Below are positions 34,493 through 44,035 of a DNA stretch of 64,000 nt, in pieces. The notes beneath the pieces are model-generated. The model made no database searches and was not told the DNA's origin. It was given only the letters and a program-made list of their open reading frames with translations. A program made the position numbers and the translations under genes. The stretch's first letter is position 1. The number at the start of each line of letters is the position of its first letter. This DNA is from Pseudomonas sp. WJP1. GTDB taxonomy: Bacteria; Pseudomonadota; Gammaproteobacteria; Pseudomonadales; Pseudomonadaceae. The stretch spans positions 2,096,501 to 2,160,500 of the forward strand of contig NZ_CP110128.1 in assembly GCF_028471945.1 (NCBI RefSeq), written 5' to 3'.

Positions 34493-35815
34493 ATGCCAAA
34501 TCTCCCCACGCACGACGTTGCGACGGCATCAGCCACCTGTGTGCCCGGTATCAACCGAGGGTTGGTCCTGGCGCTGCTCGGCTTGAGCGTTCTACCCACC
34601 CAGCTTCGCGCCGGGGGCTTCATCGAAGACAGCCATGGCACCTTGACCCTGCGTAATTACTACCTGGACCGCCAGTACAAGGACGATGGCGCCAAGTCCG
34701 CCGCCCAGGAATGGGCCCAGGGTTTCATCATGAACATGGAGTCGGGGTTCACCCCGGGGCCGCTGGGTTTCGGGCTGGACGTTCGCGGGCTGATGGGGGT
34801 CAAGCTCGACTCCGCGCCGGATCGCAGCGGTACCGAGTTGTTGCCGGTGTCGGCCAGCGACAATCGAGCGGCGGATGAGTACTCGCGCCTGGCCCCGACC
34901 GCCAAGCTGCGGTTTGCCCAGACCACGGTGAAGTCCGGGGACGTGTCGATCTTCCTGCCGTTTGCCTTTGCCAGCCCCTCGCGACTGCTGCCACAAACCT
35001 TTCGCGGCACCACCCTGAGCTCCAGGGACTTCGATGGCCTGACGCTGAACACCGGCTATATCGATCGTATCGACAAGCGCAATTCCACCAACTACGAGGC
35101 GATGACCATCGCGTCGCCCAACCGGCGTTTCAACGCCACTGCCACGACCTCGCACATGGCCTATGTGGGAGGCGATTATCAGGTCAGCAAGACGCTGAGC
35201 CTGCGGGCCTACCACGCAGAAGTGTCCGACTTGTACCAACAGGACACCTTTGCCTTGCTGCATGACCTGCCCCTGGGCGGAGGGACATTGACCAGCGACC
35301 TGCGCAGTTTTTTCAGTCGCGAGGATGGCAGCGCCAAGGGCGGTGAAGTGGACAATCGCAACATCTCGGGACTGTTCAGCTACCGATACGGCGGGCACAA
35401 GCTGGGTATCGGTTACATGCATTCCAGTGGCGACTCGGCGACGCCCTACATCTCCGGGACAGAGTTGATGGGCATGAGTGAGCTGACCATGGCGTCGGAC
35501 TTCCTCAATGCCAAGGAGCGCACGTGGCAGGCCATCTATGACTATGACTTCGTGGCGTCCGGAGTACCCGGGCTGAGGGGCCGGTTGCGTTATCTGCGTG
35601 GTGACAATATCGAACTGGCAGCCTTCAACGCCGAGGACCGCAAGGAGCGCGAGTTCCAGATGGAGCTGGGTTACCTGGTGCAGAGCGGTCCGCTGAAAAA
35701 CGTCGCACTGGTGGCGCGCAAGGCGATCTACCGCAACGATTTCCCGAGCGGCGCGGCATTTCGCGATGAAAACCAGACCCGCTTCCTGGTGACCTACACC
35801 TTGCCGATCTGGTAA
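34493..35815 (+). CDS. OprD-family outer-membrane porin
   Basis: A 440-residue porin with a signal peptide (cleavage near LRAGGF) followed by FIEDSHGTLTLRNYYLDRQY, the standard OprD start, and regular alternating beta strands to a terminal aromatic residue (LVTYTLPIW). Members admit small carboxylic acids and aromatics. Position between an AAHS importer and ferulate genes suggests uptake of hydroxycinnamates. ATG at 34493 follows GGAAAT. An upstream in-frame start was rejected because it precedes the signal peptide by 35 residues. Confidence 0.9.
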   Translation: MPNLPTHDVATASATCVPGINRGLVLALLGLSVLPTQLRAGGFIEDSHGTLTLRNYYLDRQYKDDGAKSAAQEWAQGFIMNMESGFTPGPLGFGLDVRGLMGVKLDSAPDRSGTELLPVSASDNRAADEYSRLAPTAKLRFAQTTVKSGDVSIFLPFAFASPSRLLPQTFRGTTLSSRDFDGLTLNTGYIDRIDKRNSTNYEAMTIASPNRRFNATATTSHMAYVGGDYQVSKTLSLRAYHAEVSDLYQQDTFALLHDLPLGGGTLTSDLRSFFSREDGSAKGGEVDNRNISGLFSYRYGGHKLGIGYMHSSGDSATPYISGTELMGMSELTMASDFLNAKERTWQAIYDYDFVASGVPGLRGRLRYLRGDNIELAAFNAEDRKEREFQMELGYLVQSGPLKNVALVARKAIYRNDFPSGAAFRDENQTRFLVTYTLPIW

Positions 35816-35834
35816 CCGCCTACAGGCTATTCAC

Positions 35835-35859
35835 CGGCACGCTCATTCGGAGCGTGCCG
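35835..35859. terminator. Bidirectional hairpin between porin and MarR genes
   Basis: CGGCACGCT at 35835-35843 and AGCGTGCCG at 35851-35859 form a perfect 9-bp stem with a 7-nt loop. It lies exactly between the convergent stop codons. Confidence 0.65.
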
Positions 35860-36348
35860 TCACTCCTGATAAATCTTCTTCAGCAGGCGCAGCAGCTCTT
35901 CGCGTTCCTGATCGTCCAGTGCCGAGGTGGCGTCCAGGTCGCTTTGCGCGGCGATCTGGTTCAGCTCCTTGAGCAGGGTCTCGCCGGTCTTGCTGAGGAA
36001 GATCCCATAAGAGCGCTTGTCCGGTTTGCAGCGCACGCGAACCGCCAGCGCACGGCTTTCCAGTTTATTGAGCAGCGGCACCACCTGGGGCGGCTCGATG
36101 GTCAGTGCCCGGGCCAGATCGGCCTGCATCAGGCCGGGGTTCTGGTTGATGATCGCCAGGGCCGAGAACTGCGCGGGTCGCAGATCGTGGGCCGAGAGGC
36201 GGCTGATCAGGTTCTGGAACAATTTGAGTTGTGCACGGCGCATGGCGTAGCCGATCAGGTCGTTCAACGCCGAATCGAGTGGTGCCTGCATCTCGGCGCT
36301 GGTCGACGCTGCCTCGATCGTCTCGGCGAGGGGGGAGGGCTTGGCCAT
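35860..36348 (-). CDS. MarR-family regulator of the hydroxycinnamate genes
   Basis: A 162-residue winged-helix protein. SAHDLRPAQFSALAIINQNPGLMQADLARAL and EPPQVVPLLNKLESRALAVR form the DNA-binding domain, and LSKTGETLLKEL the wing and dimer helices. It is divergent from ech, as MarR-type regulators of ferulate operons are in other proteobacteria. These repressors are typically released by hydroxycinnamoyl-CoA esters. ATG at 36346-36348 was chosen over an upstream non-ATG start. Confidence 0.83.
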   Translation of the reverse strand: MAKPSPLAETIEAASTSAEMQAPLDSALNDLIGYAMRRAQLKLFQNLISRLSAHDLRPAQFSALAIINQNPGLMQADLARALTIEPPQVVPLLNKLESRALAVRVRCKPDKRSYGIFLSKTGETLLKELNQIAAQSDLDATSALDDQEREELLRLLKKIYQE

Positions 36349-36467
36349 TGCAGGTGAGTCCTGGGGATTTTGGGTTAACAAGGCTATCTATTTTGCCGAC
36401 GTTGACCGGTGATTGCTACGGCCAATATCGCTGGCGTTCGGCCGATGGGGCTCTGCGCAAAGGGAAA

Positions 36468-36520
36468 ATGGTTAATTTTATTAATGGTTAATTGACATAA
36501 CTAATTTACCGGTTTAATTT
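36468..36520 (+). promoter_or_regulatory. ech promoter with repeated operator-like motif
   Basis: ATGGTTAATT occurs at 36468-36477 and 36484-36493. A sigma-70-like promoter follows: TTGACA at 36492-36497, 17 bp, TAATTT at 36515-36520. The second repeat touches the -35 element, so a regulator binding the repeats (probably the divergent MarR protein) would block transcription of ech. Confidence 0.5.
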
Positions 36521-36557
36521 CCAGTCATCTTCACACCAAGAACAAGAGAGCATCGTC

Positions 36558-37388
36558 ATGAGCAATTACGAAGGTCGCTGGACAACGGTCAAAGTGGAAA
36601 TTGAGGAAGGCATCGCGTGGGTCATCCTCAACCGCCCGGAAAAACGCAACGCCATGAGCCCGACCCTGAACCGCGAGATGATCGATGTCCTGGAAACCCT
36701 CGAGCAGGACCCGGACGCCGGTGTCCTGGTGCTGACCGGTGCGGGCGAAGCCTGGACGGCGGGCATGGATCTCAAGGAGTATTTCCGCGAAGTGGACGCC
36801 GGCCCGGAGATCCTTCAGGAAAAAATCCGCCGCGAAGCCTCGCAATGGCAATGGAAACTGTTGCGCATGTACGCCAAGCCGACCATTGCCATGGTCAACG
36901 GCTGGTGCTTCGGCGGCGGCTTCAGCCCCCTGGTGGCCTGCGACCTGGCGATCTGCGCCGACGAGGCGACCTTCGGCCTTTCGGAGATCAACTGGGGCAT
37001 CCCGCCGGGCAACCTGGTGAGCAAGGCCATGGCCGACACCGTGGGTCATCGCCAGTCGCTGTACTACATCATGACCGGCAAGACCTTTGGCGGGCAGAAA
37101 GCCGCCGAGATGGGCCTGGTAAATGAAAGCGTACCCCTGGCGCAACTGCGTGAAGTCACTGTGGGGCTGGCGCGTAACCTGCTGGAGAAAAATCCGGTGG
37201 TGCTGCGTGCGGCCAAGCATGGTTTCAAACGTTGCCGTGAACTGACCTGGGAGCAGAACGAGGATTACCTCTACGCCAAGCTCGATCAGTCGCGCCTGCT
37301 CGACACCGAAGGCGGCCGTGAGCAGGGCATGAAACAATTCCTCGACGACAAGAGCATCAAGCCGGGCCTGCAAGCGTACAAACGCTGA
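36558..37388 (+). CDS. ech: p-Hydroxycinnamoyl-CoA hydratase/lyase (feruloyl-CoA hydratase/lyase)
   Basis: A 276-residue crotonase-fold enzyme. It converts feruloyl-CoA (or p-coumaroyl-CoA) to vanillin (or p-hydroxybenzaldehyde) plus acetyl-CoA. Family motifs are clear: WVILNRPEKRNAMSPTLNREM, GEAWTAGMDLKEYFREVD, GWCFGGGFSPLVACDLAICADE and FGLSEINWGIPPGN with the catalytic glutamate. It is first in the run ech-vdh-fcs-thiolase-acyl-CoA dehydrogenase. Confidence 0.95.
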   Translation: MSNYEGRWTTVKVEIEEGIAWVILNRPEKRNAMSPTLNREMIDVLETLEQDPDAGVLVLTGAGEAWTAGMDLKEYFREVDAGPEILQEKIRREASQWQWKLLRMYAKPTIAMVNGWCFGGGFSPLVACDLAICADEATFGLSEINWGIPPGNLVSKAMADTVGHRQSLYYIMTGKTFGGQKAAEMGLVNESVPLAQLREVTVGLARNLLEKNPVVLRAAKHGFKRCRELTWEQNEDYLYAKLDQSRLLDTEGGREQGMKQFLDDKSIKPGLQAYKR

Positions 37389-37484
37389 GGTGCTGCGGTC
37401 AGTAGCCGGGCGCAGTTGCGCCCCGGTACTACGGTTACATCGTTCTTAATGTATTCCCGACAAAGACTATAAAGAGGAATCACC

Positions 37485-38933
37485 ATGCTGGACGTGCCCT
37501 TGCTGATTGGCGGCCAGTCGTGCCCCGCCCGCGACAGTCGAACCTTCGAACGCCGTAACCCGGTGACCGGCGAGTTGGTGTCGCGGGTTGCCGCCGCCAC
37601 CCTGGAAGATGCCGACGCCGCGGTGGCCGCTGCGCAGAAGGCGTTTCCCGCCTGGGCTGCCCTGGCCCCCAATGAACGCCGCACCCGGTTGTTCAAGGCG
37701 GCCGAGCAATTGCAGGCGCGCAGTGCCGAGTTCATCGCGACGGCCGGTGAGACCGGCGCCATGGATAACTGGTATGGGTTTAACGTGCGGCTGGCCTCCA
37801 ACATGCTGCGGGAAGCGGCGTCGATGACCACGCAGATCAATGGCGAAGTCATTCCCTCGGATGTGCCTGGCAGTTTCGCCATGGCCCTGCGCCAACCCTG
37901 TGGCGTGGTGTTGGGCATCGCGCCCTGGAACGCCCCGGTGATTCTCGCCACCCGCGCTATCGCCATGCCATTGGCCTGCGGCAACACCGTGGTGCTCAAG
38001 GCCTCCGAGCTCAGTCCTGCGGTGCACCGCCTGATCGGTCAGGTCTTGCAGGATGCAGGCCTGGGCGATGGCGTGGTCAATGTCATCAGCAATGCGCCAG
38101 CGGATGCCGCGGCGATTGTCGAGCGGCTGATCGCCAACCCGGCGGTGCGCCGGGTCAATTTCACCGGCTCGACCCATGTCGGGCGCATCGTCGGCGAGCT
38201 CTCGGCGCGTCACCTCAAGCCGGCCTTGCTGGAACTGGGCGGCAAGGCGCCCTTGCTGGTGCTCGACGATGCCGACCTGGATGCCGCGGTAGAGGCGGCC
38301 GCCTTTGGCGCCTATTTCAATCAGGGGCAGATCTGCATGTCCACTGAGCGCCTGATCGTCGATGTCAAGGTGGCCGATGCCTTTGTCGACAAGTTGGCGG
38401 CCAAGGTCGCCACCCTGCGCGCCGGTGACCCCGCAGCTGAGGGCTCGGTGCTCGGTTCGCTGGTGGACGCCAGCGCCGGCACGCGCATCAAGGGCCTGAT
38501 CGACGATGCCTTGGCCAAGGGCGCGCGGTTGGTGGTCGGCGGACAACTGGACGGCAGCATCTTGCAGCCGACCCTGCTCGACGGCGTCGACGCGAGCATG
38601 CGCCTGTACCGCGAGGAGTCCTTCGGGCCGGTGGCGGTGTTGCTGCGCGGGGAGGGGGATGAGGCGCTGCTGCAACTGGCCAACGACTCCGAGTTCGGTT
38701 TGTCGGCGGCGATTTTCAGTCGCGATACCGGGCGTGCCCTGGCCCTGGCCCAACGGGTCGAGTCAGGCATCTGCCACATCAACGGCCCGACCGTGCACGA
38801 CGAGGCACAGATGCCCTTTGGCGGGGTCAAGTCCAGCGGCTACGGAAGTTTCGGTGGCAAGGCATCCATCGAACATTTCACTCAGTTGCGTTGGGTCACC
38901 TTGCAGAACGGACCGCGGCACTACCCGATCTGA
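37485..38933 (+). CDS. vdh: Vanillin dehydrogenase (aldehyde dehydrogenase family)
   Basis: A 482-residue NAD(P)-dependent aldehyde dehydrogenase. APWNAPVILATRAIAMPLACGNTVVLKASE binds the cofactor. The general-base glutamate lies in LLELGGKAP and the catalytic cysteine in NQGQICMST. It oxidises vanillin from the ech reaction to vanillate (or 4-hydroxybenzaldehyde to 4-hydroxybenzoate). GAGGAATCACC precedes the ATG. It lies 96 bp after ech and 115 bp before fcs. Confidence 0.92.
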   Translation: MLDVPLLIGGQSCPARDSRTFERRNPVTGELVSRVAAATLEDADAAVAAAQKAFPAWAALAPNERRTRLFKAAEQLQARSAEFIATAGETGAMDNWYGFNVRLASNMLREAASMTTQINGEVIPSDVPGSFAMALRQPCGVVLGIAPWNAPVILATRAIAMPLACGNTVVLKASELSPAVHRLIGQVLQDAGLGDGVVNVISNAPADAAAIVERLIANPAVRRVNFTGSTHVGRIVGELSARHLKPALLELGGKAPLLVLDDADLDAAVEAAAFGAYFNQGQICMSTERLIVDVKVADAFVDKLAAKVATLRAGDPAAEGSVLGSLVDASAGTRIKGLIDDALAKGARLVVGGQLDGSILQPTLLDGVDASMRLYREESFGPVAVLLRGEGDEALLQLANDSEFGLSAAIFSRDTGRALALAQRVESGICHINGPTVHDEAQMPFGGVKSSGYGSFGGKASIEHFTQLRWVTLQNGPRHYPI

Positions 38934-39048
38934 ACAGGCGGGCAAGGCGCAAATAACAATAACAAGGCTGCAGCCAACGGCTGCCACGCTATCGCTGATT
39001 CACCTGCGGGTGGCTCGGGTTCAGCGTGCCTCAACGGAGTACAAGCAC

Positions 39049-40938
39049 TTGAGTTCCGAATTCAGTCTACAAGCCCACGCCCAGGCCCAGGCCAGCGCAC
39101 CGCGCTATCGCCCCGTGTCCATCGGTAACGCGGCGGTCGAGGTGACCGAGCAGCAGGGCGAACTGCACATGCGCTCCCTGGAAGCCTTGGCCGAGATGCC
39201 CGTGCGCTTGCTCGACCGCCTCGTGCATTGGGCCCGGGTGCGTCCCGAACAGACCTTTATCGCCGCCCGCCAGGATGACGGGCAATGGCGTCGGGTGAGT
39301 TACGCGCAAATGCTCGACAGCGTCCGCGCAATCGCGCAAAACCTGCTGGGTTATGGCCTGTCGGCCGACAAGCCCCTGGTGCTGCTCTCGGGCAATGACA
39401 TCGAGCATTTGCAGGTCGCCTTTGGCGCCCTGTACGCCGGCATTCCCTATTGCCCGGTGTCGCCGGCCTATTCGCTGTTGTCCCAGGATTTCTCCAAGCT
39501 GCGCCACGTGTGCGACCTGCTGCAACCGGGCCTGGTGTTCGTCAGTGATGCCGCGGCGTACCAGCGCGCCATCGACGCCGTACTACCGGCCGATACGCCA
39601 TTGATCAGCGTCCGTGGCCAGGTCGCGGGTCGTCGCCAGGCGAGCTTTACCAGCCTGCTCGAGCAATCCGGCGGCGCCGAGGCCGAAGCCGCTTTTGCCG
39701 CGACCGGCCCGGATAGCATCGCCAAGTTTCTGTTCACCTCCGGCTCGACCCGGCTGCCCAAGGCAGTGATCACCACCCAGCGCATGCTCTGCGCCAACCA
39801 GCAGATGTTGTTGCAGACGTTTCCGGTGTTCGGCCAGGAACCTCCGGTGCTGGTGGACTGGTTGCCGTGGAACCACACGTTCGGCGGCAGCCACAACCTG
39901 GGCATCGTACTGTACAACGGCGGCAGTTTTTACCTGGACGACGGCAAACCAACCGCCCAGGGGTTTGCCCAGACCCTGCGCAACCTCAAGGAGATATCTC
40001 CCACCGCCTACCTGACCGTGCCCAAGGGCTGGGAAGAGCTGGTCTCGGCCCTGGAGCAGGACGCAGAGCTGCGAGAGTGCTTTTTCAAGCGCGTCAGCCT
40101 GTTCTTCTTCGCCGCTGCCGGGCTGTCGCAAAGCGTCTGGGATCGCCTGGACCGGGTCGCCGAACAACACTGTGGCGAACGTATCCGCATGATGGCTGGG
40201 CTGGGCATGACCGAGGCTGCGCCATCCTGCACCTTTACCACCGGGCCCTTGTCCATGGCCGGTTACATCGGCCTGCCGGCACCGGGTTGCGAGGTCAGGT
40301 TGGTACCTAAGGACGGCAAGCTGGAGGGGCGCTTTCGTGGGCCGCACATCATGCCCGGTTACTGGCGCTCACCGCAGCAGACCGCCGAGGTATTCGACGA
40401 GCAGGGCTATTACTGTTCCGGTGATGCGCTCAAGCTTGCCGACCCGGATGACGCGCAACTGGGGCTGATGTTCGATGGGCGCATCGCCGAGGACTTCAAG
40501 CTGTCTTCCGGAGTGTTCGTCAGTGTCGGCCCGCTGCGCAATCGTGCGGTCCTGGAGGGCTCGCCCTACGTCCAGGACCTGGTCGTGACCGCGCCGGATC
40601 GTGAGTGCCTGGGCGCGCTGGTGTTCCCGCGGTTGTACGAATGCCGCCGCCTGGCGGGGCTCGATGCCAGTGCCAGCGATGCCCAGGTGCTGGCCAGCGC
40701 GTCGGTGCGCCAGTGGTTCGCCGACTGGTTGCAGCGGCTCAATCGCGACGCCAGCGGCAACGCCAGTCGCCTGGAGTGGATCGCGTTGCTCGACGAGCCC
40801 GCGTCCATCGATCGCGGTGAAATCACCGACAAAGGTTCGATCAACCAGCGCGCGGTCCTGCAATGGCGTGCGGCCCAGGTCGAGGCGCTGTATCGCGGAG
40901 AAGATCCGTCGATCCTGCGCGCGGGGCCACGGTCGTGA
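39049..40938 (+). CDS. fcs: Feruloyl-CoA synthetase (AMP-dependent)
   Basis: A 629-residue acyl-CoA synthetase that activates ferulate, p-coumarate or caffeate with ATP and CoA. The P-loop is FLFTSGSTRLPKAVI. LPWNHTFGGSHNLG and the adenylate-binding GLGMTEAAPSC and YCSGDALKLADP follow. The frame is open far upstream through the end of vdh. The start is placed at TTG 39049, which has CGGAG 9 nt before it and gives the length usual for Pseudomonas Fcs. No ATG or GTG fits. The stop overlaps the thiolase start. Confidence 0.9.
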   Translation: MSSEFSLQAHAQAQASAPRYRPVSIGNAAVEVTEQQGELHMRSLEALAEMPVRLLDRLVHWARVRPEQTFIAARQDDGQWRRVSYAQMLDSVRAIAQNLLGYGLSADKPLVLLSGNDIEHLQVAFGALYAGIPYCPVSPAYSLLSQDFSKLRHVCDLLQPGLVFVSDAAAYQRAIDAVLPADTPLISVRGQVAGRRQASFTSLLEQSGGAEAEAAFAATGPDSIAKFLFTSGSTRLPKAVITTQRMLCANQQMLLQTFPVFGQEPPVLVDWLPWNHTFGGSHNLGIVLYNGGSFYLDDGKPTAQGFAQTLRNLKEISPTAYLTVPKGWEELVSALEQDAELRECFFKRVSLFFFAAAGLSQSVWDRLDRVAEQHCGERIRMMAGLGMTEAAPSCTFTTGPLSMAGYIGLPAPGCEVRLVPKDGKLEGRFRGPHIMPGYWRSPQQTAEVFDEQGYYCSGDALKLADPDDAQLGLMFDGRIAEDFKLSSGVFVSVGPLRNRAVLEGSPYVQDLVVTAPDRECLGALVFPRLYECRRLAGLDASASDAQVLASASVRQWFADWLQRLNRDASGNASRLEWIALLDEPASIDRGEITDKGSINQRAVLQWRAAQVEALYRGEDPSILRAGPRS

Positions 40939-42176
40939 GTGGCGCGGGGCAATATTCGTCCTTCAGCGATGTGGCGATTCTTGAAGCGGTGCGCACGCCT
41001 TGGGTCGACGTCGGCGGCGCGCTGGCCCAGGTATCGCCCATCGACCTGGGCATCAAGGTCGGTCGCGAAGTGGTGGCCCGTGCCGGGCTAGATCCGCGGG
41101 CAGTGGATACGGTGCTGGCTGGCTCCATGGCCCAGGCCAGCTTCGACGCCTACATGCTGCCACGCCATATCGGTCTCTACAGTGGTGTGCCGCAACAGGT
41201 GCCGGCCTTGGCGGTGCAGCGTATTTGCGCGACCGGCTTCGAGCTGTTGCGCCAGGCCGGCGAGCAGCTTCAAGGGGGCGCGCAACTGGCATTGTGCGTG
41301 GGCGCCGAATCCATGTCGCGCAACCCGATTGCCGCCTACACCCATCGGGGCGGATTTCGCCTCGGGGCGCCGGTGGATTTCAAGGATTTCCTTTGGGAAG
41401 CGCTGTACGACCCGGCGCCGGGCCTGGACATGATCGCCACGGCGGAAAACCTCGCCAGGCGTCACGGCCTGAGCCGCGAGGCGGTGGATCGCTATGCCCT
41501 CGACAGTCACCAGCTAGCACTGCACGCGCAGACCTGCGGCTGGTTCAGCGATGAAATCGTCCCGGTGGGTAATGAGGTGTTTGAACTGCAAGGCTATCAG
41601 TCCCGGGGTATTACCCTGCCGCGTCGATGCAACGAGGTCACCCAGGACAGCCATCCTCGGGCAACCGACTTACCCGCGCTGGCCAGGCTGCAGGCGATTC
41701 ACTCCGAGGGTGTACAAACCGCCGGCAACAGCTGTGCGGTGGTTGACGGAGCAGCGGCCGCACTGGTCGGCCAAGCCTCGATGAGTACGCGTCCGGTCCT
41801 GGCGCACCTGTTGGCCACAGCGGTGGTTGGTGTGGCGCCGGAGTTCATGGGGATCGGCCCGGTTCCGGCGATCCGCTTGTTACTGGAACGCAGTGGGCTG
41901 GTCCAGGACGATATCGCGCTGTTTGAAGTCAACGAGGCTCAAGGCGCACAGGTGCTGGCGGTGGCCCGTGAGCTGGAGCTGGATAGCCAACGGCTCAACC
42001 GCCGGGGTGGTTCGATCGCATTGGGGCATCCATTGGCCGCCACCGGCCTGCGTTTGGTGATGACCCTGGCGCGGCAATTGCGCGAGCAGCATCTACGATA
42101 CGGGATCGCCGCTGCCTGTGTCGGCGGCGGGCAGGGCATGGCCGTGCTGATTGAAAACCCGGATTTTCGCGGCTGA
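40935..42176 (+). CDS. Thiolase (acetyl-CoA acetyltransferase), ferulate cluster
   Basis: A 413-residue thiolase. The nucleophilic Cys lies in QRICATGFELL, the histidine in GGSIALGHPLAATG and the second catalytic Cys in ACVGGGQG. GTG at 40935 overlaps the fcs TGA, giving translational coupling. In P. putida the same gene order carries a ketothiolase (often called aat) that may serve a beta-oxidative, non-lyase branch of ferulate side-chain removal. The active-site block CATGFE differs a little from the commoner CxSG(L/M)Q. Confidence 0.88.
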   Translation: MSGAGQYSSFSDVAILEAVRTPWVDVGGALAQVSPIDLGIKVGREVVARAGLDPRAVDTVLAGSMAQASFDAYMLPRHIGLYSGVPQQVPALAVQRICATGFELLRQAGEQLQGGAQLALCVGAESMSRNPIAAYTHRGGFRLGAPVDFKDFLWEALYDPAPGLDMIATAENLARRHGLSREAVDRYALDSHQLALHAQTCGWFSDEIVPVGNEVFELQGYQSRGITLPRRCNEVTQDSHPRATDLPALARLQAIHSEGVQTAGNSCAVVDGAAAALVGQASMSTRPVLAHLLATAVVGVAPEFMGIGPVPAIRLLLERSGLVQDDIALFEVNEAQGAQVLAVARELELDSQRLNRRGGSIALGHPLAATGLRLVMTLARQLREQHLRYGIAAACVGGGQGMAVLIENPDFRG

Positions 42177-42218
42177 ACCCTAGCGGTTTTTCTTCCTTTT
42201 GCCCACTGGAGGTTTGCC

Positions 42219-43985
42219 ATGTGGCACTACCAGGCGCCGTTGCGCGACATGCATTTCATTCTGGAACACTGGCTGCAGGCGCCCCAGGCATGGAGCCAAA
42301 TGCCAGCATTCGAGGCCCTCGACTTGCCGTTGGCACTCCAGGTGCTGGGCGAGGCCGGGCGTTTCAGCTCGGATGTATTGGCGCCGCTCAACAGCAGTGG
42401 CGATCGCCAGGGGTGCCGCTTCGACAATGGCCGGGTCAGGACGCCGGACGGTTTTGTCCAGGCTTACCAGGCATTCGCCGGAGGTGGTTGGCCGGCATTG
42501 GCCTGTGAAGAAACCTTCGGTGGCCAGGGACTGCCGCAACTGCTCGATGCCGCCTTGCAGGAAATGCTCTACGCCAGCAACCACGCCTGGGCCATGTACA
42601 CCGGAATTGCCCATGGCGCCTACCTGTGTCTCAAGACCCACGCGCCGCAGTGGATCAAGGAGCGCTATCTGCCGCCGATCGTCAGTGGCGAGGCGCTGCC
42701 CACCATGTGCCTGACCGAACCCCAGGCCGGCAGCGACGTCGGCCTGCTGCGCTGCCGCGCTGAGGCGCTGGGCGACGGCAGTTATTCGCTGAGCGGCAGC
42801 AAGCTGTTCATTTCCGGAGGCGAGCATGACCTGACCGACAATATCCTCCATCTGGTGCTGGCGCGCGTGCCCGGGGCACCCGCCGGTAGTCGTGGTATTT
42901 CGCTGTTTCTGGTGCCCAAGCGCCTGGATGACGGCCGAGCCAATGCGCTGCGTTGCGACGGTATCGAAGACAAGATGGGCATCAAGGGCAGTGCCACGTG
43001 CTCGCTGGTCTTCGATGGCGCCCAGGGTTGGCTGATAGGCGAGGCGAATCGTGGTTTGACCGCGATGTTCGTGATGATGAACTCGGCGCGACTGCATGTC
43101 GGCCTCCAAGGGCTCGGGCATGCCGAGGCTGCGTGGCAGAACGCCTATGCGTACGCGTTGGAGCGCAGGCAAATGCGTGCGCCCAAACGCCCTGTCGGCG
43201 TTGCCGGCGAAGGGGTTGACCCGATTCATTATCATCCGGCCATGCGCCGGGTTTTGCTGGAGCTGCAGGCTTGCACCGAAGGCATGCGCGCCGTCGGTTA
43301 TTGGGCTGCGCATTTGCTCGATCAGGCCGAGCATGCCCCGGTCCTGGTCACTCGGCAGAGTGCCTCGCAACTGGCGGAGCTTTTGACGCCTGTGATCAAG
43401 GCTTTTTTCACGGAACAAGGTTTTCGCCTGGCCAGCAATGCCTTGCAGGTCTTCGGTGGCTACGGTTATGTCGCCGAGTTCGCCATTGAGCAGACCCTGC
43501 GCGACAGCCGAATCGCGATGATTTATGAGGGCAGTAACGAAATCCAGGCCAATGACCTGCTGCTGCGCAAAGTGCTGGGCGATGACGGCCGCGCCTTCGC
43601 TCAGTTGTTGGCAGTGATGCGCGAAGAAGCCGGGCAGGCCGGCGAAACAGCAGGCTGCGCCAGTTTTGGCGCGGAGCTGGCGTTGCTGTGCAATAAACTC
43701 GAGGATTTGCACCTGGAGATACGTGATAAGGCAGTCGAGGACGGCGAATATCCCTATCGGGCTGCAGGCGACTTTCTGCGCCTGTGTGGCGTGGCCCTCC
43801 TGGCGTTTGCCTGGACCCGAGCGGCGCGTGTTTCCCTGTCGTTAACCGACAGCGACCCTCTGCGCGTCAGCAAGCTGCAAACCGCGAGCTTTTTCTTTGC
43901 CTACCTGCTGCCGGAAGCGGATCATCGGATCGCCACCATTCGTGCGGCCAAGGCACCCCTGCCGTTTCTGAGTGAGCATCTGTAG
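42219..43985 (+). CDS. Acyl-CoA dehydrogenase family protein
   Basis: A 588-residue flavoprotein of the large acyl-CoA dehydrogenase type. MCLTEPQAGSDVGLLRC binds FAD and substrate; RGISLFLVPKR, DKMGIKGSATCSLVFDGAQGWLIGE and QVFGGYGYVAEFAIEQTLRDSRIAMIYEG are conserved family blocks. It ends the ech operon and has GGAGG 6 nt before the ATG. In P. putida the equivalent gene accompanies fcs and the thiolase. A role in oxidising reduced hydroxycinnamoyl-CoA (dihydroferuloyl) is possible but unproven. Confidence 0.88.
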   Translation: MWHYQAPLRDMHFILEHWLQAPQAWSQMPAFEALDLPLALQVLGEAGRFSSDVLAPLNSSGDRQGCRFDNGRVRTPDGFVQAYQAFAGGGWPALACEETFGGQGLPQLLDAALQEMLYASNHAWAMYTGIAHGAYLCLKTHAPQWIKERYLPPIVSGEALPTMCLTEPQAGSDVGLLRCRAEALGDGSYSLSGSKLFISGGEHDLTDNILHLVLARVPGAPAGSRGISLFLVPKRLDDGRANALRCDGIEDKMGIKGSATCSLVFDGAQGWLIGEANRGLTAMFVMMNSARLHVGLQGLGHAEAAWQNAYAYALERRQMRAPKRPVGVAGEGVDPIHYHPAMRRVLLELQACTEGMRAVGYWAAHLLDQAEHAPVLVTRQSASQLAELLTPVIKAFFTEQGFRLASNALQVFGGYGYVAEFAIEQTLRDSRIAMIYEGSNEIQANDLLLRKVLGDDGRAFAQLLAVMREEAGQAGETAGCASFGAELALLCNKLEDLHLEIRDKAVEDGEYPYRAAGDFLRLCGVALLAFAWTRAARVSLSLTDSDPLRVSKLQTASFFFAYLLPEADHRIATIRAAKAPLPFLSEHL

Positions 43986-44035
43986 GCGCCAGGAACAACC
44001 TAGCCCTCACGGCAGACCTCAGGGATGAAAGCCAC

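Noticed and set aside
37403..37428. GC-rich imperfect hairpin between ech and vdh as a terminator
   Set aside because: The stem has mismatches and no T-run, and the operon evidently continues.
37467..38753. 428-codon minus-strand frame across vdh
   Set aside because: Shadow of vdh with low-complexity Gly/Gln/His composition.
38506..39048. N-terminal extension of the fcs frame into vdh
   Set aside because: It would overlap vdh by over 400 bp, and the residues do not resemble acyl-CoA synthetases.
42180..43712. 510-codon minus-strand frame across the acyl-CoA dehydrogenase gene
   Set aside because: Shadow of a well-supported gene. No Shine-Dalgarno site or family match.
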